From the NCBI GenBank assembly GCA_023525715.1, contig CM042015.1, forward strand, positions 84,003,750 to 84,067,749: DNA of 64,000 bases, in the 5' to 3' direction. Shown in pieces: positions 12,364 to 27,788 of the stretch. The notes below the pieces were generated by a model, which worked only from the letters and a program-made list of their open reading frames with translations, ran no database searches and was not told the origin of the DNA. Origin of the DNA: Cichorium intybus (Eukaryota; Streptophyta; Magnoliopsida; Asterales; Asteraceae). Each line of letters begins with the position of its first letter. Position 1 is the first letter of the stretch. The translations under genes and the position numbers were made by a program.

Positions 12364-14199
12364 ATGGCCATCGATATGACCATCGTTCTCATTGTCTCCT
12401 CTTTCATACTCTCCATCTACTTCCTCTTCATCAGAAAACCCAAGGGTTCCAAGTTTAACCTGCCACCAGGCCCACCAACGCTACCCATCATCGGAAACCT
12501 CCATCAGATTGGTTTAGCACTGCCACATCGTGCTTTCCTCTCGTTGTCCAAGAAATACGGCCCCATCATGAGCCTGCAACTCGGCCAGATCTCCATGATC
12601 GTCGTCTCGTCCCCTAAATTAGCTGAAGAAGTTCTAAAAACCAACGACCTCGCCCTTGCAAGCCGACCATATGCACTTCTTGCCGATATTCTGTTGTATG
12701 GGGGCATCGACATAGCTTTTGGTCGTTACAGTGATTACTGGCGACAAATGAAGAAGATCGTCACCATGGAACTTTTAAGTGTCAAAAAAGTCCAATCCTT
12801 CATGGGTTTTCGAGCGGAAGAGATCGACCGTTTCACAGAAGTCGTACAATCCAGCGTTGGAAAGCCCGTACATATACGTCAAAGGGTTATGTATATGAAT
12901 AATACAGTCGTTTGCAAGTGTTTGTTCGGGAATAATTGCAGACAACAAGACGTATTGATCGAATTGGTGGAAAAAGTGGTGGCATTATCGAGTGGGTATT
13001 ATGTTGCAGACCTGTTTCCTAAGTTAAGTTTCCTTTCGGTCATTTCCGGGATGAAATCGACTTTGACGCATATTCACGAGACACTTGATAAAATCTTCAA
13101 TGAAATATTTGAGGATCGAAGAATCAAACGACAAACAACTGGACCAACGGAAGATGATCTTGTTGATGTTCTTTTCAATATCAAAGAGCGTGGTGGTCTG
13201 CGGTTTCCGGTCACAGACAACAATATCAAGGCCATTTTTCTGGTACGTCACTACTCCCATCAATTATTATCATTACTTAATAATTATATGATACATGACT
13301 CCACTATCGAATTTAGTATTATTTTCTTTTTGCTCTTCTTAAAGGAAGAGTATTATTATATGATACATGACTCCACTATCGAATTTAGTATTATTTTCTT
13401 TTTGCTCTTCTTAAAGGAAGAGTATTATTTTAGTAAGTTGTCAGTGATAGTTTTGTCAGTGATAGTTGACTCATGAAATATTCGACATGTTGGTTTGGTA
13501 TTTTGTTTTTCTATTCTATATTGAATGTAACATAAGTTGAATAAACAATAACTTGAGTATCTGATTTTCTATCAATGGTTGCAGAATATGCTTATCGGAG
13601 GCACCGATACAAGTGTTGTGACAATTGAATGGGCGATGACTGAGTTGATGAGAAACCCCGATGTGATGAAGAAGGCACAAGCAGAAGTGAGAGAAGTATT
13701 CAAGGGAAAGAAAACAGTCTTAGAAAGTGAATTACAGGATTTGGTTTACCTTAAACACATCATCAAAGAAACTCTAAGGCTCCATATTACTATTCCGCTA
13801 TTACTCCCAAGGGAATGTAGAGAGCACTGTCAAATTGGTGGATATGATATACCGCCGAAAATGAAAGTTGTTGTTAATGGTCTTGCATGTGGAACAGATC
13901 CCGAGTATTGGGACGATCCAGAAAGCTTCAAACCAGAGAGATTTGAGAAGACTTCATATGATTTCTTCGGTACAAGCCCTGAATATGTCCCGTTTGGAGC
14001 TGGGAGGAGAATTTGTCCTGGGATTGCTTTTGGTTTGGTCTCTATTGAGCTCACTCTTGCTAGATTGTTATACCACTTCAATTGGGAACTTCCTAATGGA
14101 ATGCATCCTAAAGATATTGACATGACTGAGAGTCATGGAGTCACTGCAATTAAGAAAGCTTCCCTGGAAGTAATTCCTACCGTTTTTATTCCATTTTGA
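12364..14199 (+). CDS. CYP71-family cytochrome P450, two exons
   Basis: Coding exons are 12364-13242 and 13585-14199, joined in phase 0 across a GT-AG intron, giving 497 residues, normal for A-type plant P450s. Visible landmarks are the N-terminal membrane anchor (about 4-24), the hinge PPGPP (34-38), C-helix WRQMKK (from W126), I-helix GGTDTS (298-303), K-helix ETLR (355-358), PERF (410-413) and heme loop PFGAGRRICPG (429-439) with Cys437 as the heme ligand. Family members are ER-bound NADPH-dependent mono-oxygenases of terpenoids, phenolics and other specialised metabolites; the substrate cannot be told from sequence. The single intron is at the position conserved in A-type P450s and contains a 72-bp tandem duplication. 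No neighbouring pathway gene is seen. The gene looks intact. Confidence 0.92.
13283..13426. repeat. 72-bp tandem duplication inside the P450 intron
   Basis: Two adjacent, essentially identical 72-bp copies (13283-13354 and 13355-13426), each starting ATTATATGATACATGACTCC. The intron has no in-frame stop until 13476, so a retained intron would extend exon 1 to a 370-residue protein lacking the heme loop. Confidence 0.9.
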
Positions 14200-15184
14200 G
14201 GTGCAATTAGTTGGACAAGTGAGAGTAAAGTTCCTTTAGCTTTAAAGAAGAAACCGACCTATATGTTTATCTTTATCTACGTTCTATATGGATTGTTGGC
14301 TTGTTACTATTCCACTTTGTAATATTTTGCCAAATTAATTAACCTTATAATGGTCGCGTTCTCATTTTTTTGTGTTATGCCGTGATTTATACCCATGTTT
14401 AATTAGAATATTGCTGTCTCGTCATCGATATTTAGTTGTATTTTGTCTATTGTTTTTTTATTGTGTTAATGTTCCGTTAGAACTAAATATGACATTACAA
14501 TGGTTATGAATATCAATGGAAGTCCATGAGAAGTAGAGTTCATTATGTATAGATATTATATGTTGTTTATGTACTATTAAAACGTAATATAAATAACGTA
14601 AAATTTTGCGCATAATGATTACAAAGCCTTCTTTCGAAAAGTTTTACTGTATTTAAAAGCAGGCATAAGAGGCCTTCTAGATCTTTAGCTGTTTTCTGTT
14701 TACATCAATTTAAAGGAGTAATTGTAAAAGAAATAAATTTGATGGTGGAAAATAATTGTAAGCTACCATTATAAAGTTAGTTTTTGAAGATTGACAAAAA
14801 TAACATTTAGGCTCTTTTGATTGGGTTTGCACTGGATATCACTTTTTGGGTGTTACATCAACATCATACTAAAATTGCATTAAAATTAAAATTAAAAACT
14901 TAAAAATTAACTTAGAACTAAAATAAATAAAAATTCTAAAAATTAACTTAAAAACTAAAATTAAAAAACTAAAAAACTAGAAGTTGTATTTTGTGATGAT
15001 ATCCTTCTTAAGCTTCGAAAGCATTGCCGGTGAGATGGCTGGTCCGTTGAATCAAAAGATGGTCGTAAAAATTTGATCAAATGCTTGTTCTTTGTTCTTG
15101 CGGACACGGTCTTTCTTCAAAGTTTGCTCTTCGTTGAATTTCATGTGACATGAAATGGTCATAAAAATTTGATCAATTTTTCGT
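14200..15184. other. P450 3' flank, no gene
   Basis: AT-rich sequence with possible polyadenylation signals downstream of the stop. GGCTCTTTTGATTGGG at about 14810 resembles a Tourist/Harbinger terminal repeat and may be the left edge of the element carrying the next pseudogene, but the partner end was not found. Confidence 0.4.
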
Positions 15185-16075
15185 TCACTTCATCCATGCG
15201 GTTGTCGTTGACCGAACTCGAAGACGTCGCCTTTCCTTTCGCCTTCGCCCGATTGCGGCCCATCGATCTTTTAAACTCGTCGGGCCTTTCGTTGACGTTG
15301 GCCCCGATATGTGCATCTGAAACGTCGTGTATATTCTTTCATTTCGACCCTTGTATCGGTGTCGAGTCTGTGCCGACCCCATTCCATTTCGGATACGATC
15401 GGACAACCTCCCAAAAAGTCATATGTCTAAACGGTTTGCCTTTGTTTTTCGCTTGGTAAATCGAAAGTGCTTTTGTAAAAATATATTGGTCGCTTTCGCC
15501 CGATTCCCGTTGGTACATAAAGTTAGCGAATAAGTCGTTAAATTTCGATGTGCCCATTGACGACTCAGAATTTTGTCGTCATCGTATCCTTGGAACGATA
15601 AAATTCCCGATCCAATTTTTTGTGGAATAAAATGTGTATGGTCTCCCGAAAATGTGCTTTGCATTGAGCGTTTCCGGCCTAAAGATCCTCGAAAACGGCA
15701 ACCACGCACGAGCTAGCATAGCTTCTTCTTCTTCTTGGGTCCACGGTATCGGTGCAGCAGAACCATCAGTTTTCTTTCTACATTTTCATTGTAGCGGAAC
15801 TTCCTCGGGCGCGGATTCTTCTACTTCCTCCGGTAGTGTCTCCGGCACGGCCTCCTCGCTCGAATCGGAATCCTCGACGTACAAATGTTGTGGTTCCGTT
15901 AAAGTCGTGCTAGGTGTCGGGAAAAGGGGGTTGAACCGCGATTGCGGGTATTGGAATTGAGGCGGCATCGAATGATATTGAAATTATGGAGGGGGGAAAA
16001 TGGGCGTTCTATTTGTGGGATGTACGACGCGGTGACGATTCTGATTGCGGAATTTTTTTTTTTGCGACTTTGGAT
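15185..16075 (-). pseudogene. PIF/Harbinger-type Myb/SANT-like ORF1 (NAM-associated family), broken
   Basis: The - strand reads in pieces: MPPQFQYPQSRFNPLFPTPS with an acidic linker; WTQEEEEAMLARAWLPFSR, the Myb-like tryptophan helix; FNDLFANFMYQRESGESDQY followed by KPFRHMTFWEVVRSYPKWN; and a C-terminal piece with TSLKDRWAAIGRR and TTTAW. These segments are in different frames with stops between them. The family accompanies PIF/Harbinger transposases and is often annotated as a NAM-associated C-terminal or glutathione S-transferase T3-like protein. No DDE transposase was seen nearby. Confidence 0.65.
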
Positions 16076-16147
16076 TTCTTTTGGGATGTTATTTTGGAAA
16101 TTATTGAGGTTTTTTTAGAATGGTTTGTGTGTAAATAAATGTTTGTG

Positions 16148-19140
<2,993 letters not shown>

Positions 19141-19394
19141 GGAGGGGGGGGAGAGGTAATGGGTAGACGATTAACTGTATTATTTGGTTATTTCATTCGA
19201 AAAAGAAGTTGGTTCATCGAATTAGTATTAGCATATTTGCAATTAATCCTTAAAATAATAATGATTATAAAATACATTTGTCACTCTAGAAAGTACATAA
19301 CATATTCCAATTCTTTTCACAGGTTCCACACCTTCCAAAAACATTCTACAAACCAGACGATAAATTACAAAAGTAACCTTGTTATCGGTATCTC

Positions 19395-19598
19395 CTAGTT
19401 CCTCATTATTAATGATTTTAGCACATGTTAAAGCGAACCGTGTGTTCCAAATGTCATAAATCCGTAATCTTTTCATCTTGCAGAAGACATATTACGGGCA
19501 AGCTCAATTTTCACCACTTCCCCATATTTGTTTAGTAGGTCCTGCGCTCGACCCTCGGCCCATGAAGCTGGCAGGCCATCTATAAAAACAGTCTTCAC
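19395..19598 (-). pseudogene. hnRNP Q/R-like RRM exon fragment
   Basis: The - strand begins after a splice-acceptor-like TTTTTGGCAG and reads VKTVFIDGLPASWAEGRAQD followed by LLNKYGEVVKIELARNM, then, after a stop, KDYGFMTFGTHGS and, after another stop and shift, TCAKIINNEELGDTDNK. The order RNP2 (VFIDGLP), KYGEV, RNP1 (KDYGFMTF) is that of an RRM, and the wording matches plant hnRNP Q/R-like proteins. Two stops show it is dead. It lies between the current Helitron end and an older-looking internal end, which fits read-through capture. Confidence 0.7.
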
Positions 19599-20434
19599 CT
19601 GCCAAAAATAGTCAAACAGTCAAATCCATAGAATATGATATTAATAAAAAAACAAAAACCATCATTTTTCAAGATAAATTTCTGAGCTTTATTACGAGTT
19701 GCAGACTTTTGCTAGCATGTGGCCAACTTAGTGAAGATCTTCATTTTTAAAAATAGTTTGTGATAAATGCTTTCTTTTCGAAATAATTTTGGTCTCTCTA
19801 AGTTATATTCGCGATGCGGCGGCAGTAGGGGGAGGGGCTGTCGAGGTTGGTTAGGTTAGTCATTTTGTGTTAAGGATGTTCGGTTTAGGTTTAGCGTTTG
19901 TAGTTTGCGATTTAGGGTTTACGTTTTAACGCTCAGCTTTATAGGTTATCGTTTATGGTTTATGGTTTACGACGTAAAGTTTAAGGTCTATTATATAGAG
20001 TTAGGTTTACGATTTAGAGTGTTCAATCTGTAATCCTACTCTGCTTGATCTACACACATATGCAATAAATACAAAATAAACTAACACATAGCCACATGGG
20101 CACACAAACACATACACATAACCAAACTAATAGTACCAAGAACACAAATGTTCTTACTTGAATCAAAATAAAATATACATTTGAAAATATGTATTGTTTT
20201 GAACAGTATAAATTATAACCCACGACAATCCACAAATTTTGTTCAATTAGAACATTGATAGATAAAGCTCGACGAACAAATACATAGTTATGCACTGCAA
20301 GAAACATCAATTCATTATATTAAATACATATGGTAATATTTGTAAATGATTAAGATTTCGATTGTACATTATTCATCATATATGACTTCTTTATACACCA
20401 CATTTGATGTGTAGCATCAATCATGAATGAATTT

Positions 20435-21215
20435 TTTGGCCCGCTTTACTAATACCTTTGTATTGACACGAGATATTTCTCTGGACAATGCCACATAAAG
20501 TTGGCCATGTGAAAAGACCGATTCTGGTAAATATACCCTAACATTTGGAATTGTTTGTCATTGAGCTTTATTGATCGTCATAGAGAAACTAAGACGAATT
20601 GGAAATTGCTTTCTTTTCAGCTTGAATGGGAACATGTCTTCGTCATACGGGTATAATGGAATTCATGGCAAAAAGACTTTTTTGTCAGCATGTTGGCCAA
20701 CGGCTATTTCTACGTCAATCACATTTCGCTGGAAAGCTCTGCATATCACCCTCGTACCATTGCATAATCCATTCGAGGGATCAATATTCTATAGTAGTAT
20801 CGCTGGGCAATCAACTTTTAACCGAAGGTAATGAGGGGGCAGACCACTAACAGTTTGAGAGTTCAAGAATTCTACAGCATATAAGTTATTCTTATCATCT
20901 TCAGCTTCATCGAAGCTATAGTAAACTTTTTGATCTCCAAAAAACCATTCGATAAGTTTATTATTAATGTCATCAACCCTTTTTTTGTTGACAATATCGC
21001 TCTTGAAATGATAAAATTTGAATCATCCCCGTTAGATTGCAAAGATGGAAATACTGCATCAATTAAAGCATCGAGTGAGTTACCTTCACCTGTGTATGGA
21101 ATGGCCATGTTATCAGGTATCCGGATGAAGCTCCCATCCACTGTTTCCTCATTTCCATCACCAACCCGTAATAAAAAATCAGAAAACCATGGATCAGTTA
21201 CTGCTCCCATCCACT
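20435..21215 (-). pseudogene. Helitron PIF1-like helicase, C-terminal part, broken
   Basis: Read on the - strand: FSDFLLRVGDGNEETVDGSF, then IPDNMAIPY, RAILSTKK, VDDINNKLIEWFFGDQKVYY, NNLYAVEFLNSQTVSGLPPH, IDPSNGLCNGTRVICRAF, FPIRLSFSMTINKAQ, and FSHGQLYVALSREISRVNTK. These follow the order of the C-terminal half of Helitron-encoded PIF1/Rrm3-type 5'-3' helicases, ending in the arginine-finger HGQLYVALSR motif. Walker A and the Rep domain are not seen. At least three stops and one frameshift make it non-functional; the Gly of KAQGQT is replaced by a stop. Confidence 0.85.
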
Positions 21216-22343
21216 AATTTTTTCAAAAGTATGTTGCTAAAACAAACATATTTTAAAAAGTACGTTGCTTAAAACAGCAACGATTTCAAAAATGGTTATG
21301 TCTGAACCAATTACCATTAAAGTAACTACCAATTTTGCATTTATAAGTGTATTTTTATCATATTTGATTAAAAATTTATAAATAAAATAAATATTTTTGG
21401 TTTACCTATGAGCATTCTTCGTGTGGTCCTATCATTCAAAAGACTCCCTATCAATGACACTAACTGATATATCGGAAACCATCTTCCGACACCATTTGGC
21501 AACCGAAAGAGGTTGCTGTTATCGCCGATAGAGATAAACCAATCATCACAAATAACACTATACCCTTCACACCTCGGGTACTCATAAAAGGATGGTTCTA
21601 TTAGGACATGGCTTAGTACGAAAAGATTCCCTCAAGATTACGTCAATTATATACTCCCATCAATCTTGGAGGGACAACCGCTACCATTTTATTTCTCTAT
21701 TTGACCACATAATATTTTATTAATCCAAATGTTAGAACAAATTCTAACGGTGTATAGAAAATCAAATAACTTTTAAAACTTGCATATTGATCAAGGAGGA
21801 ATATAAACATGCGGTTAGATGTTACATCGATCCAAGTGAAATGCACTCTTACGGGTACAATATGATAGCACACATGAACGAATAAGAGTGATGCAAAGGC
21901 ATCAACATATGTATGAGCATCCATTGTTCTACAATTATTTTCAATAACAGATTATGCGATATAATTTATCAATTGACAAATATTACATAAAACATCTTCT
22001 TAAAAGAAATAATTTCATTCCAATATAACTTTTAAATGCAAAATGGTAATAAAAAGTAAAATATTGACGAACGTATTCACACATTTGTTCATTGACGAAA
22101 ATAGTGTATTTACCGATACAGGTAAGTAGATTTTCGATAGTATAATTTTTCTAATAATAAATGATATTATAAGTTAAATAATCTATAATAAAGTTAATAA
22201 ATGAAAAAAGAAATAATAGATAAGCAGAAGAAAGTACCCGTTTAGAATTTGATATGGTAAAACCTTCAACACAACACCATCTTAAACAACAAAACTTCAA
22301 TACGCTTAAACTCAAGTAAAGCAATAAATGATAGTTCAGGAGG

Positions 22344-22352
22344 TATTTATAG
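22344..22352 (-). promoter_or_regulatory. TATA-like box inside Helitron 1
   Basis: CTATAAATA on the - strand is followed by a plausible leader. It could have driven the helicase transcript, whose remnant lies about 1.1 kb downstream. Confidence 0.25.
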
Positions 22353-22380
22353 AGGGAGAGAGATGTGTGGGGTGATAAAA

Positions 22381-22563
22381 CCGCCGGCCACTACCTCCAC
22401 TTCATTCACCTATTACCCATAACTTTCTTAACTACCAACCACACCTCCACCAACTATTAACCATTAGACTTACCGCCGGCCACTAACTCCACTTCATTCA
22501 CCCACTACCCACAACTTTCTTAACTACCAACCACACCTCCACCAACGATTAACCATTAGAATT
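22381..22563. repeat. 92-bp tandem duplication
   Basis: Copies 22381-22472 and 22473-22563 both start ACCGCCGGCCACTA or CCGCCGGCCACTA and end with AACCATTAGA. A few substitutions separate them. Confidence 0.9.
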
Positions 22564-23867
22564 GGTCAAAGTTTTGAATTGGTAACCACCAAGGGCAATC
22601 CGAAGCAGTTGTCAACAACCCTCAATTGATGCAATCCCAATCGCTACTATCATATTGTAATTTTAGTCGTCTCTACTCTCAATCGATAGTACTATAGATT
22701 TTGAATTTTCAGCCGAGAATAATAATTTATTACACTTTTAGCAAAAACAGTAGCAGACATAGATGGGTCTTTGGTGGTCGAATAGGTTGGTTTGGGATGC
22801 ATCAAGTTATGTCCGTAGGGACGATTTCATAGATGGAACAGTAAGCAATCAAGGGCTGATAAATGGATTTTTTTCAAATATAGCAAGGTACTTCATCTTT
22901 CTATTTTGCCAATAACAACATACTATCCAGGTCTAATTCTGTTGTTGTATTTGCAGAAGTGATTTAACTATAAATTGATGGATTTAGTTGAAATTTCAAA
23001 GTGGGCATTATTACGAAGGGGTTTAGTTTAGCATGAGGTATGCCTAATAACCTTATTTTTGAACTGAATGAGGATGGACTCCTAAACCTCTTGTCAAGTG
23101 ATGCTTCATGGAGGTGATTTTGATCGATCAATTAACTTCTGTGCAGGTTCTTAAAGATTCATCTTTGAATTGATTGCATGTTCTTAAAAATTCATCTTTG
23201 AAACCTAATGTTATAAGAAAAGATCGCCAATTGGATGCTTTTTTAGGAGTTATAGTTCCTTATCTTGACCTATGAACAACTTTTCAACCAATAACTTTTT
23301 AAGTTATTTACCAATATGGCCTTGTAAGGATGGAGATGGATCTTAGCAGCATGAATTTCTATGAAGGGGAAAGGGCAAATCAGGAAACTACCCTGAAAGG
23401 TAATGGTTTCCAGAGTATTTGTAAAACTTTGAAAAATCTACCTAATTATAACCCTATACTTTCAAATTTTATTATTAGGACATTGTTAGTGATAGATTTT
23501 ATGATTAAGACACGACACTTTGAAGAATCTACCTAATAAAAAACTGTTATTGCTATTGTGTGTTGCTATTAATGGTAAACCCAAAAGTCTATATGTTTCT
23601 GGAAAATATCATTTTTTAAGTATGATGTTATTTTGACAGATTTACAATGTTGTATTACAAAAAAAAAAATCAAAGTACATTGTTGCTTCTTTACCCCAGG
23701 TGCTAAATGTGAGAAATAACAATGTACATCCAATAGTTATTCTAATATAGCATTATATCTTTTTGAAATTTTATTTGGACCATTTAAGTAATTATTTAAC
23801 GTTTTGCCCAAATGTAGGAATTTTTTGCGAGAGATGGACCATTTGACAAACTTTTTTTTTCATATAG

Positions 23868-25088
23868 TGGGGAAGTTATCGGCGAGTGTGAAGTTAGCCA
23901 CGAGTGAGAAAGTTATCGGCGAGTGCGAAGTTATCGGCAAGTGGGGAAGTTTTCGGCGAGTAGGAAGTTATTGGCGATATCGTGGTAAGTTATCTGCGAG
24001 TGGGGAAGTTATCAGCGAGTGGGAAGTTATCGACGACATCGTGGGGAAGTTATCAGTGAGTGGGAAGTTATCGGCGACATCGTGGGGAAGTTATCAGCGA
24101 GTGAGAAGTTATCGGCGACATCATGGGAAACTTATCGGCGAGTAAGGAAATTATTGTCCAGTGGGGAAGTTATCGGCGAGTGGGAAGTTATCCGCGAGTG
24201 GGGAAATTTTCAGCTAGTGGGGAAGTTATCCGAGAGCGGGGAAGTTATCCGCGAGTGGGAAATTATCGTCGACATCGTGGGGAAGTTATCGTCTAGTGGG
24301 AAGTTATCTGCGAGTGGGGAAGTTATCTGCGAGTGGGGAAGTTATCCGCGAGTGGGAAGTTATCGTCGACATCGTGGGGAAGTTATCGGCGAGTGGGAAG
24401 TTATCTGCGGGTTGGGAAGTTATCCACGAGTGGGAAGTTATCGTCGACATCATGGGGAAGTTATCGGCGAGTGGGAAGTTATCCACGAGTGGGAAGTTAT
24501 CGTCGACATCGTGGGGAAGTTATTGGCGAGTGAGGAAATTATCGTCTAGTGGGGAAGTTATCGGCAAGTGGGAAGTTATCTGCGAGTGAGGAAGTTATCG
24601 GCGAGTGGGGAAGTTATCCGCGAGTGGGAAGTTATCGTCGACATCGTGGGGAAGTTATTGGCGAGTGGGGAAGTTATCCGTGAGTGGGAAGTTATCGTCG
24701 ACATCATGGTGAAGTTATAGGCGAGTGGAAAGTTATAGTCAACATTGTGGGGAAGTTATCGGCGAGTGGAAGTTATCTTCGACATCGTGGGGAAGTTATT
24801 GGCGAATGGTAAGTTATCCGCGAGTGGAGAAGTTATCCACGAGTGGGAAGTTATCGTCGACATCGTGGGGAAGTTATTGGCGAGTGAGAAAATTATCGTC
24901 CAGTGGGGAAGTTATCGGCGAGTGGGGAAATTATCGGCCAGTAGGAAGTTATCCGCGAGTGGGAGGTTATTGGTGAGTGGGAAGTTATCGTCGACATCGT
25001 GGGGTAGTTATCGGCGAGTGGGGAAGTTATTGGCGAGTGAGAAGTTATCGTCGACATCGTGGGGAAGTTATCGGCAAGTGGGAAGTAG
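23868..25088. repeat. 1.2-kb minisatellite with composite units
   Basis: Built from two alternating modules: a 19-bp GGGGAAGTTATCGGCGAGT and a 22-bp variant whose tail is GTCGACATCGT. Their order and copy number vary along the array, giving a higher-order pattern. Open frames through it encode only the repeat (VGSYRRHRGEVIGEWEVI-like) and are not taken as genes. Confidence 0.95.
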
Positions 25089-27149
25089 GATGGTAAAAAA
25101 ACTAAAAATATTAAATAGGGTGCTAAAACAATCTAAAAATATGCAGAATGAAATCGTTCCCGAGTTCAAATTAAAATAAAAGTCAGAGGAAGCCATGGTA
25201 AGGTTTGATCTTCTTGGGTATTGGACATCATTAGAGGCAAATGCATCCCATTTTGGAACTGTAATGCAACATTTTTGTAAATCAAATATTCTTCATGTAT
25301 GATGGAAAGGGAAAAATTGGAATTTTGTAAAGAGATAGTACTTGGTTCGTGCAATCTAGCGAAATAAGCTTTTGTTGTCCAAAATTTTCCTGGAAAAACA
25401 AGGCATTTAAGGTTAAATCAAGAAATAGCAATGTACTTTAATTGATTTGTTTATTATAACATCGTACTTTCATTTCTTCTCATTACAAGACTGTGCTTTA
25501 TAAAATCTACCAAAGTATAGCTATAATTTTCACTTCTATAATAAGAAAATTCTTGAAAATTGAATGCTATAATCGGGTGGCTTTTCTAAAGTACAATGCC
25601 TAAATTAGAACAAAACTGAAAGTACAAATGTACAATGTTATAATACCTTATGTGTATGAATGCTGTCAAGTGATTCCCTTAAGGAATCTTCCATTTGTTT
25701 AAGATGTTCAATATTCTCAATCTTGTATGGATTACTCCAATAACTAATACATAAAAATTGTAGGAAAATAAGAACCATACTAAAAAATGTAGGAAAAGAA
25801 TTACAGAATATTAAATATGTAAAGGTTTCGAAGATACCTTAGTTATTTATGTAAGTCAGTAAGTTGAGATCGTAACATCATTGCATGATTGCTTAAATTC
25901 TGAAGATATTATTAACAGAAGTTTTGATTTAATTTTTTAAAATATAAAGTAGAAGAGAGGAGTGTCTTGTGACCTCACCTGATTGACTGTTTGCAACAAA
26001 ACCAAAAGAAACTAAGATTAGATGTCCTAAATTGAAGGGAAGAAAGATGTAGAAGATTGGCAAGGATTAATGACAACCTTGCCCCCACAAAGTCTTGTAA
26101 ATTTACATCATGATCCAGCTTCTTGAACGTTTTCTTCAAAGCCTATTTACGTAAGTTTTATTGAATAATCATTTGAAGATAGTGAAATTTGCAATATAAA
26201 GCGACGAATAGTCTACAGATAACATCAAAATCCTTACCAAAATCGGGAGAATTAGCTTATGAATGAAGAAAATGTCACTTGAGGTTTGCAGAAGAAACAA
26301 GTTAAAAAAGTTAGACAGCCCACCAACAGACCCCAAGATGCTCTTCCTATAAACTCATGTTGGTCTTTTCTTGATTTCTTTTCTCCATCATCACCATGAA
26401 TCATTTTATTATTCATCATATAGAATTTTGATAAATATCCCAAATATCCTCTAGGAAAAAGGTTTATCAGTGTTTTCGTTAAATAATGAAAAATAACCAC
26501 AAAAAAGCTTCAATGTTGTGAAAGGTTCTTTCTTCCTGAAATGATTGAGGCATATCATCAAACAAGTTAAGTGCAAGTTTGAAAAGAATAAACGAAATTT
26601 GAAAAGTACCTTTAGTAAGTTCGAGACTTTTGTGAAGAACAAGATGAAGAACCTATATTACCGGGTTAAACCGATATTTCAAACAGCAGTAGTTTCAGAA
26701 ACTGAATAATAAATTCAAGAACTCGTACTTACCAGGTATCCAAGTCAAGAACCAAAAGTCAAAAGTGAAAACTCAAGTTGGTTTCCTTAGTTCCTCTTTG
26801 TGTACCAGAAAGGTCTCCAAGTTAAGAATAATTCTTCAATCTTGCCTCATTGGCTCATTATTGTAACATAATCGAAACGGTTTATTGATAATCATGTATC
26901 AAAATCCGAAATCAACATCAACCCTTAACCTAAAATCAAAAACTATGTTAAATAATATATAAATAATTAGGGAAAAAACCCAAATTAAAAAGTATATATC
27001 ATTGTACCGAAAACTGAATTTCACCGGGATAAAGCCAACGGAATACTGAATAAACAAACTTCTTGCCTTCCCAAATTGTTAGAGTGGTGAGAATAAAATG
27101 AACAAAATGGTGAAACAAAAGGGAACATGTGAACCTCCAAACTGAATAC
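25089..27149. other. Helitron 1 interior without a recognised gene
   Basis: Moderately AT-rich. Runs such as AAACGTTCAAGAAGCTGGAT on the - strand near 26115 look exon-like and may be further decayed exons of the bromodomain gene, but I could not assign them. Confidence 0.3.
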
Positions 27150-27788
27150 CTGTTTATAGTAGATTGTATCTGGTGCATTGTATTGCATTGCATTTGTGCA
27201 AATTAGATACACGTCATTCTGCATGCATGAAAAAGAAGCCAACTATACTCTCAAGAATTGACATAAAAGGCGAAAGAATTCAGTAAAAATAAGGAAAAAC
27301 AAAATAAACTTACCTCAAAATCTTTCAAAGTTAAATACGCTCATTTCACAAGCTTTTTCCTCATAGTAGCGAAGTCCATTGGGTGCTTGATCACATCATG
27401 ATAATCAAGAAGCTCATCAGGATCAACTGGCTCATCGTAAACCCCATAAGTATCTTTTCTGCCACAATTAACCATTGCAAATTTACATATCGAAAAAGCT
27501 TTAACCCAAACAAAGCATAATTTTGAATATTAGCCTACGATACTTACTTTTGAAGTTTATCGAGAATCAACTCTAGAGTCCTTTTGTCATGTAAAGGTGC
27601 CCCCTTTTGAAGATCTGACGCCGCCCCTAAATTCAATATCCCAATCAACAATTAGTAATAAATTAGCATAATGTTGAAACAGATATGAACAGAACCGCAA
27701 ATGGTAACGAACCACAAACAAACTCCGACGCTCCTGGTGCTTCTTCTTCTTTTTCTTCTTCCTCTTCTTCCAATTTCCGCCATCCTAT
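27150..27788 (-). pseudogene. Bromodomain-protein gene fragment, four exons
   Basis: Four exon-like blocks with GT-AG borders join in frame on the - strand: 27788-27713 (IGWRKLEEEEEEKEEEAPG), 27626-27548 (HDKRTLELILDKLQK), 27458-27314 (DTYGVYDEPVDPDELLDYHD then VIKHPMDF) and 27218-27150 (NDVYLICTNAMQYNAPDTIY). The sequence is that of a plant BRD7/9-like bromodomain, including the acetyl-lysine-contacting Asn in the NAMQYN segment and the preceding HPMDF. An in-frame TGA soon after MRKKL in the third exon kills it. The fifth block near 27077 (GCAAGAAGT) is degraded. It lies in the orientation of Helitron 1 and is best read as a captured genomic fragment with introns retained. Confidence 0.8.

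Noticed and set aside
15169..15960. Plus-strand ORFs of 68-108 aa
   Set aside because: The minus strand reads Myb-like and NAM-associated motifs over the same bases; these are shadows.
20571..21217. Plus-strand ORFs of 74-95 aa over the helicase region
   Set aside because: The minus strand reads clear PIF1 helicase motifs across the same bases; these are antisense shadows.
22681..22698. Alternative Helitron 1 5' end (minus-strand TCTATAGTACTATCG)
   Set aside because: It fits the TC start only loosely and is not next to a TA tract, whereas TCTATATTATAAAACG at 28466 fits better and is flanked by TA repeats like the 3' end. It is not excluded as an older internal end.
23868..25088. CRISPR-like array
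   Set aside because: Units are contiguous without unique spacers, and the window is eukaryotic.
24019..25179. Open frames of 97-176 aa with repeats such as VGSYRRHRGEVIGEWEVI
   Set aside because: They are translations of the minisatellite 23868-25088. Several frames are open at once, which points to repeat structure and not to a protein.
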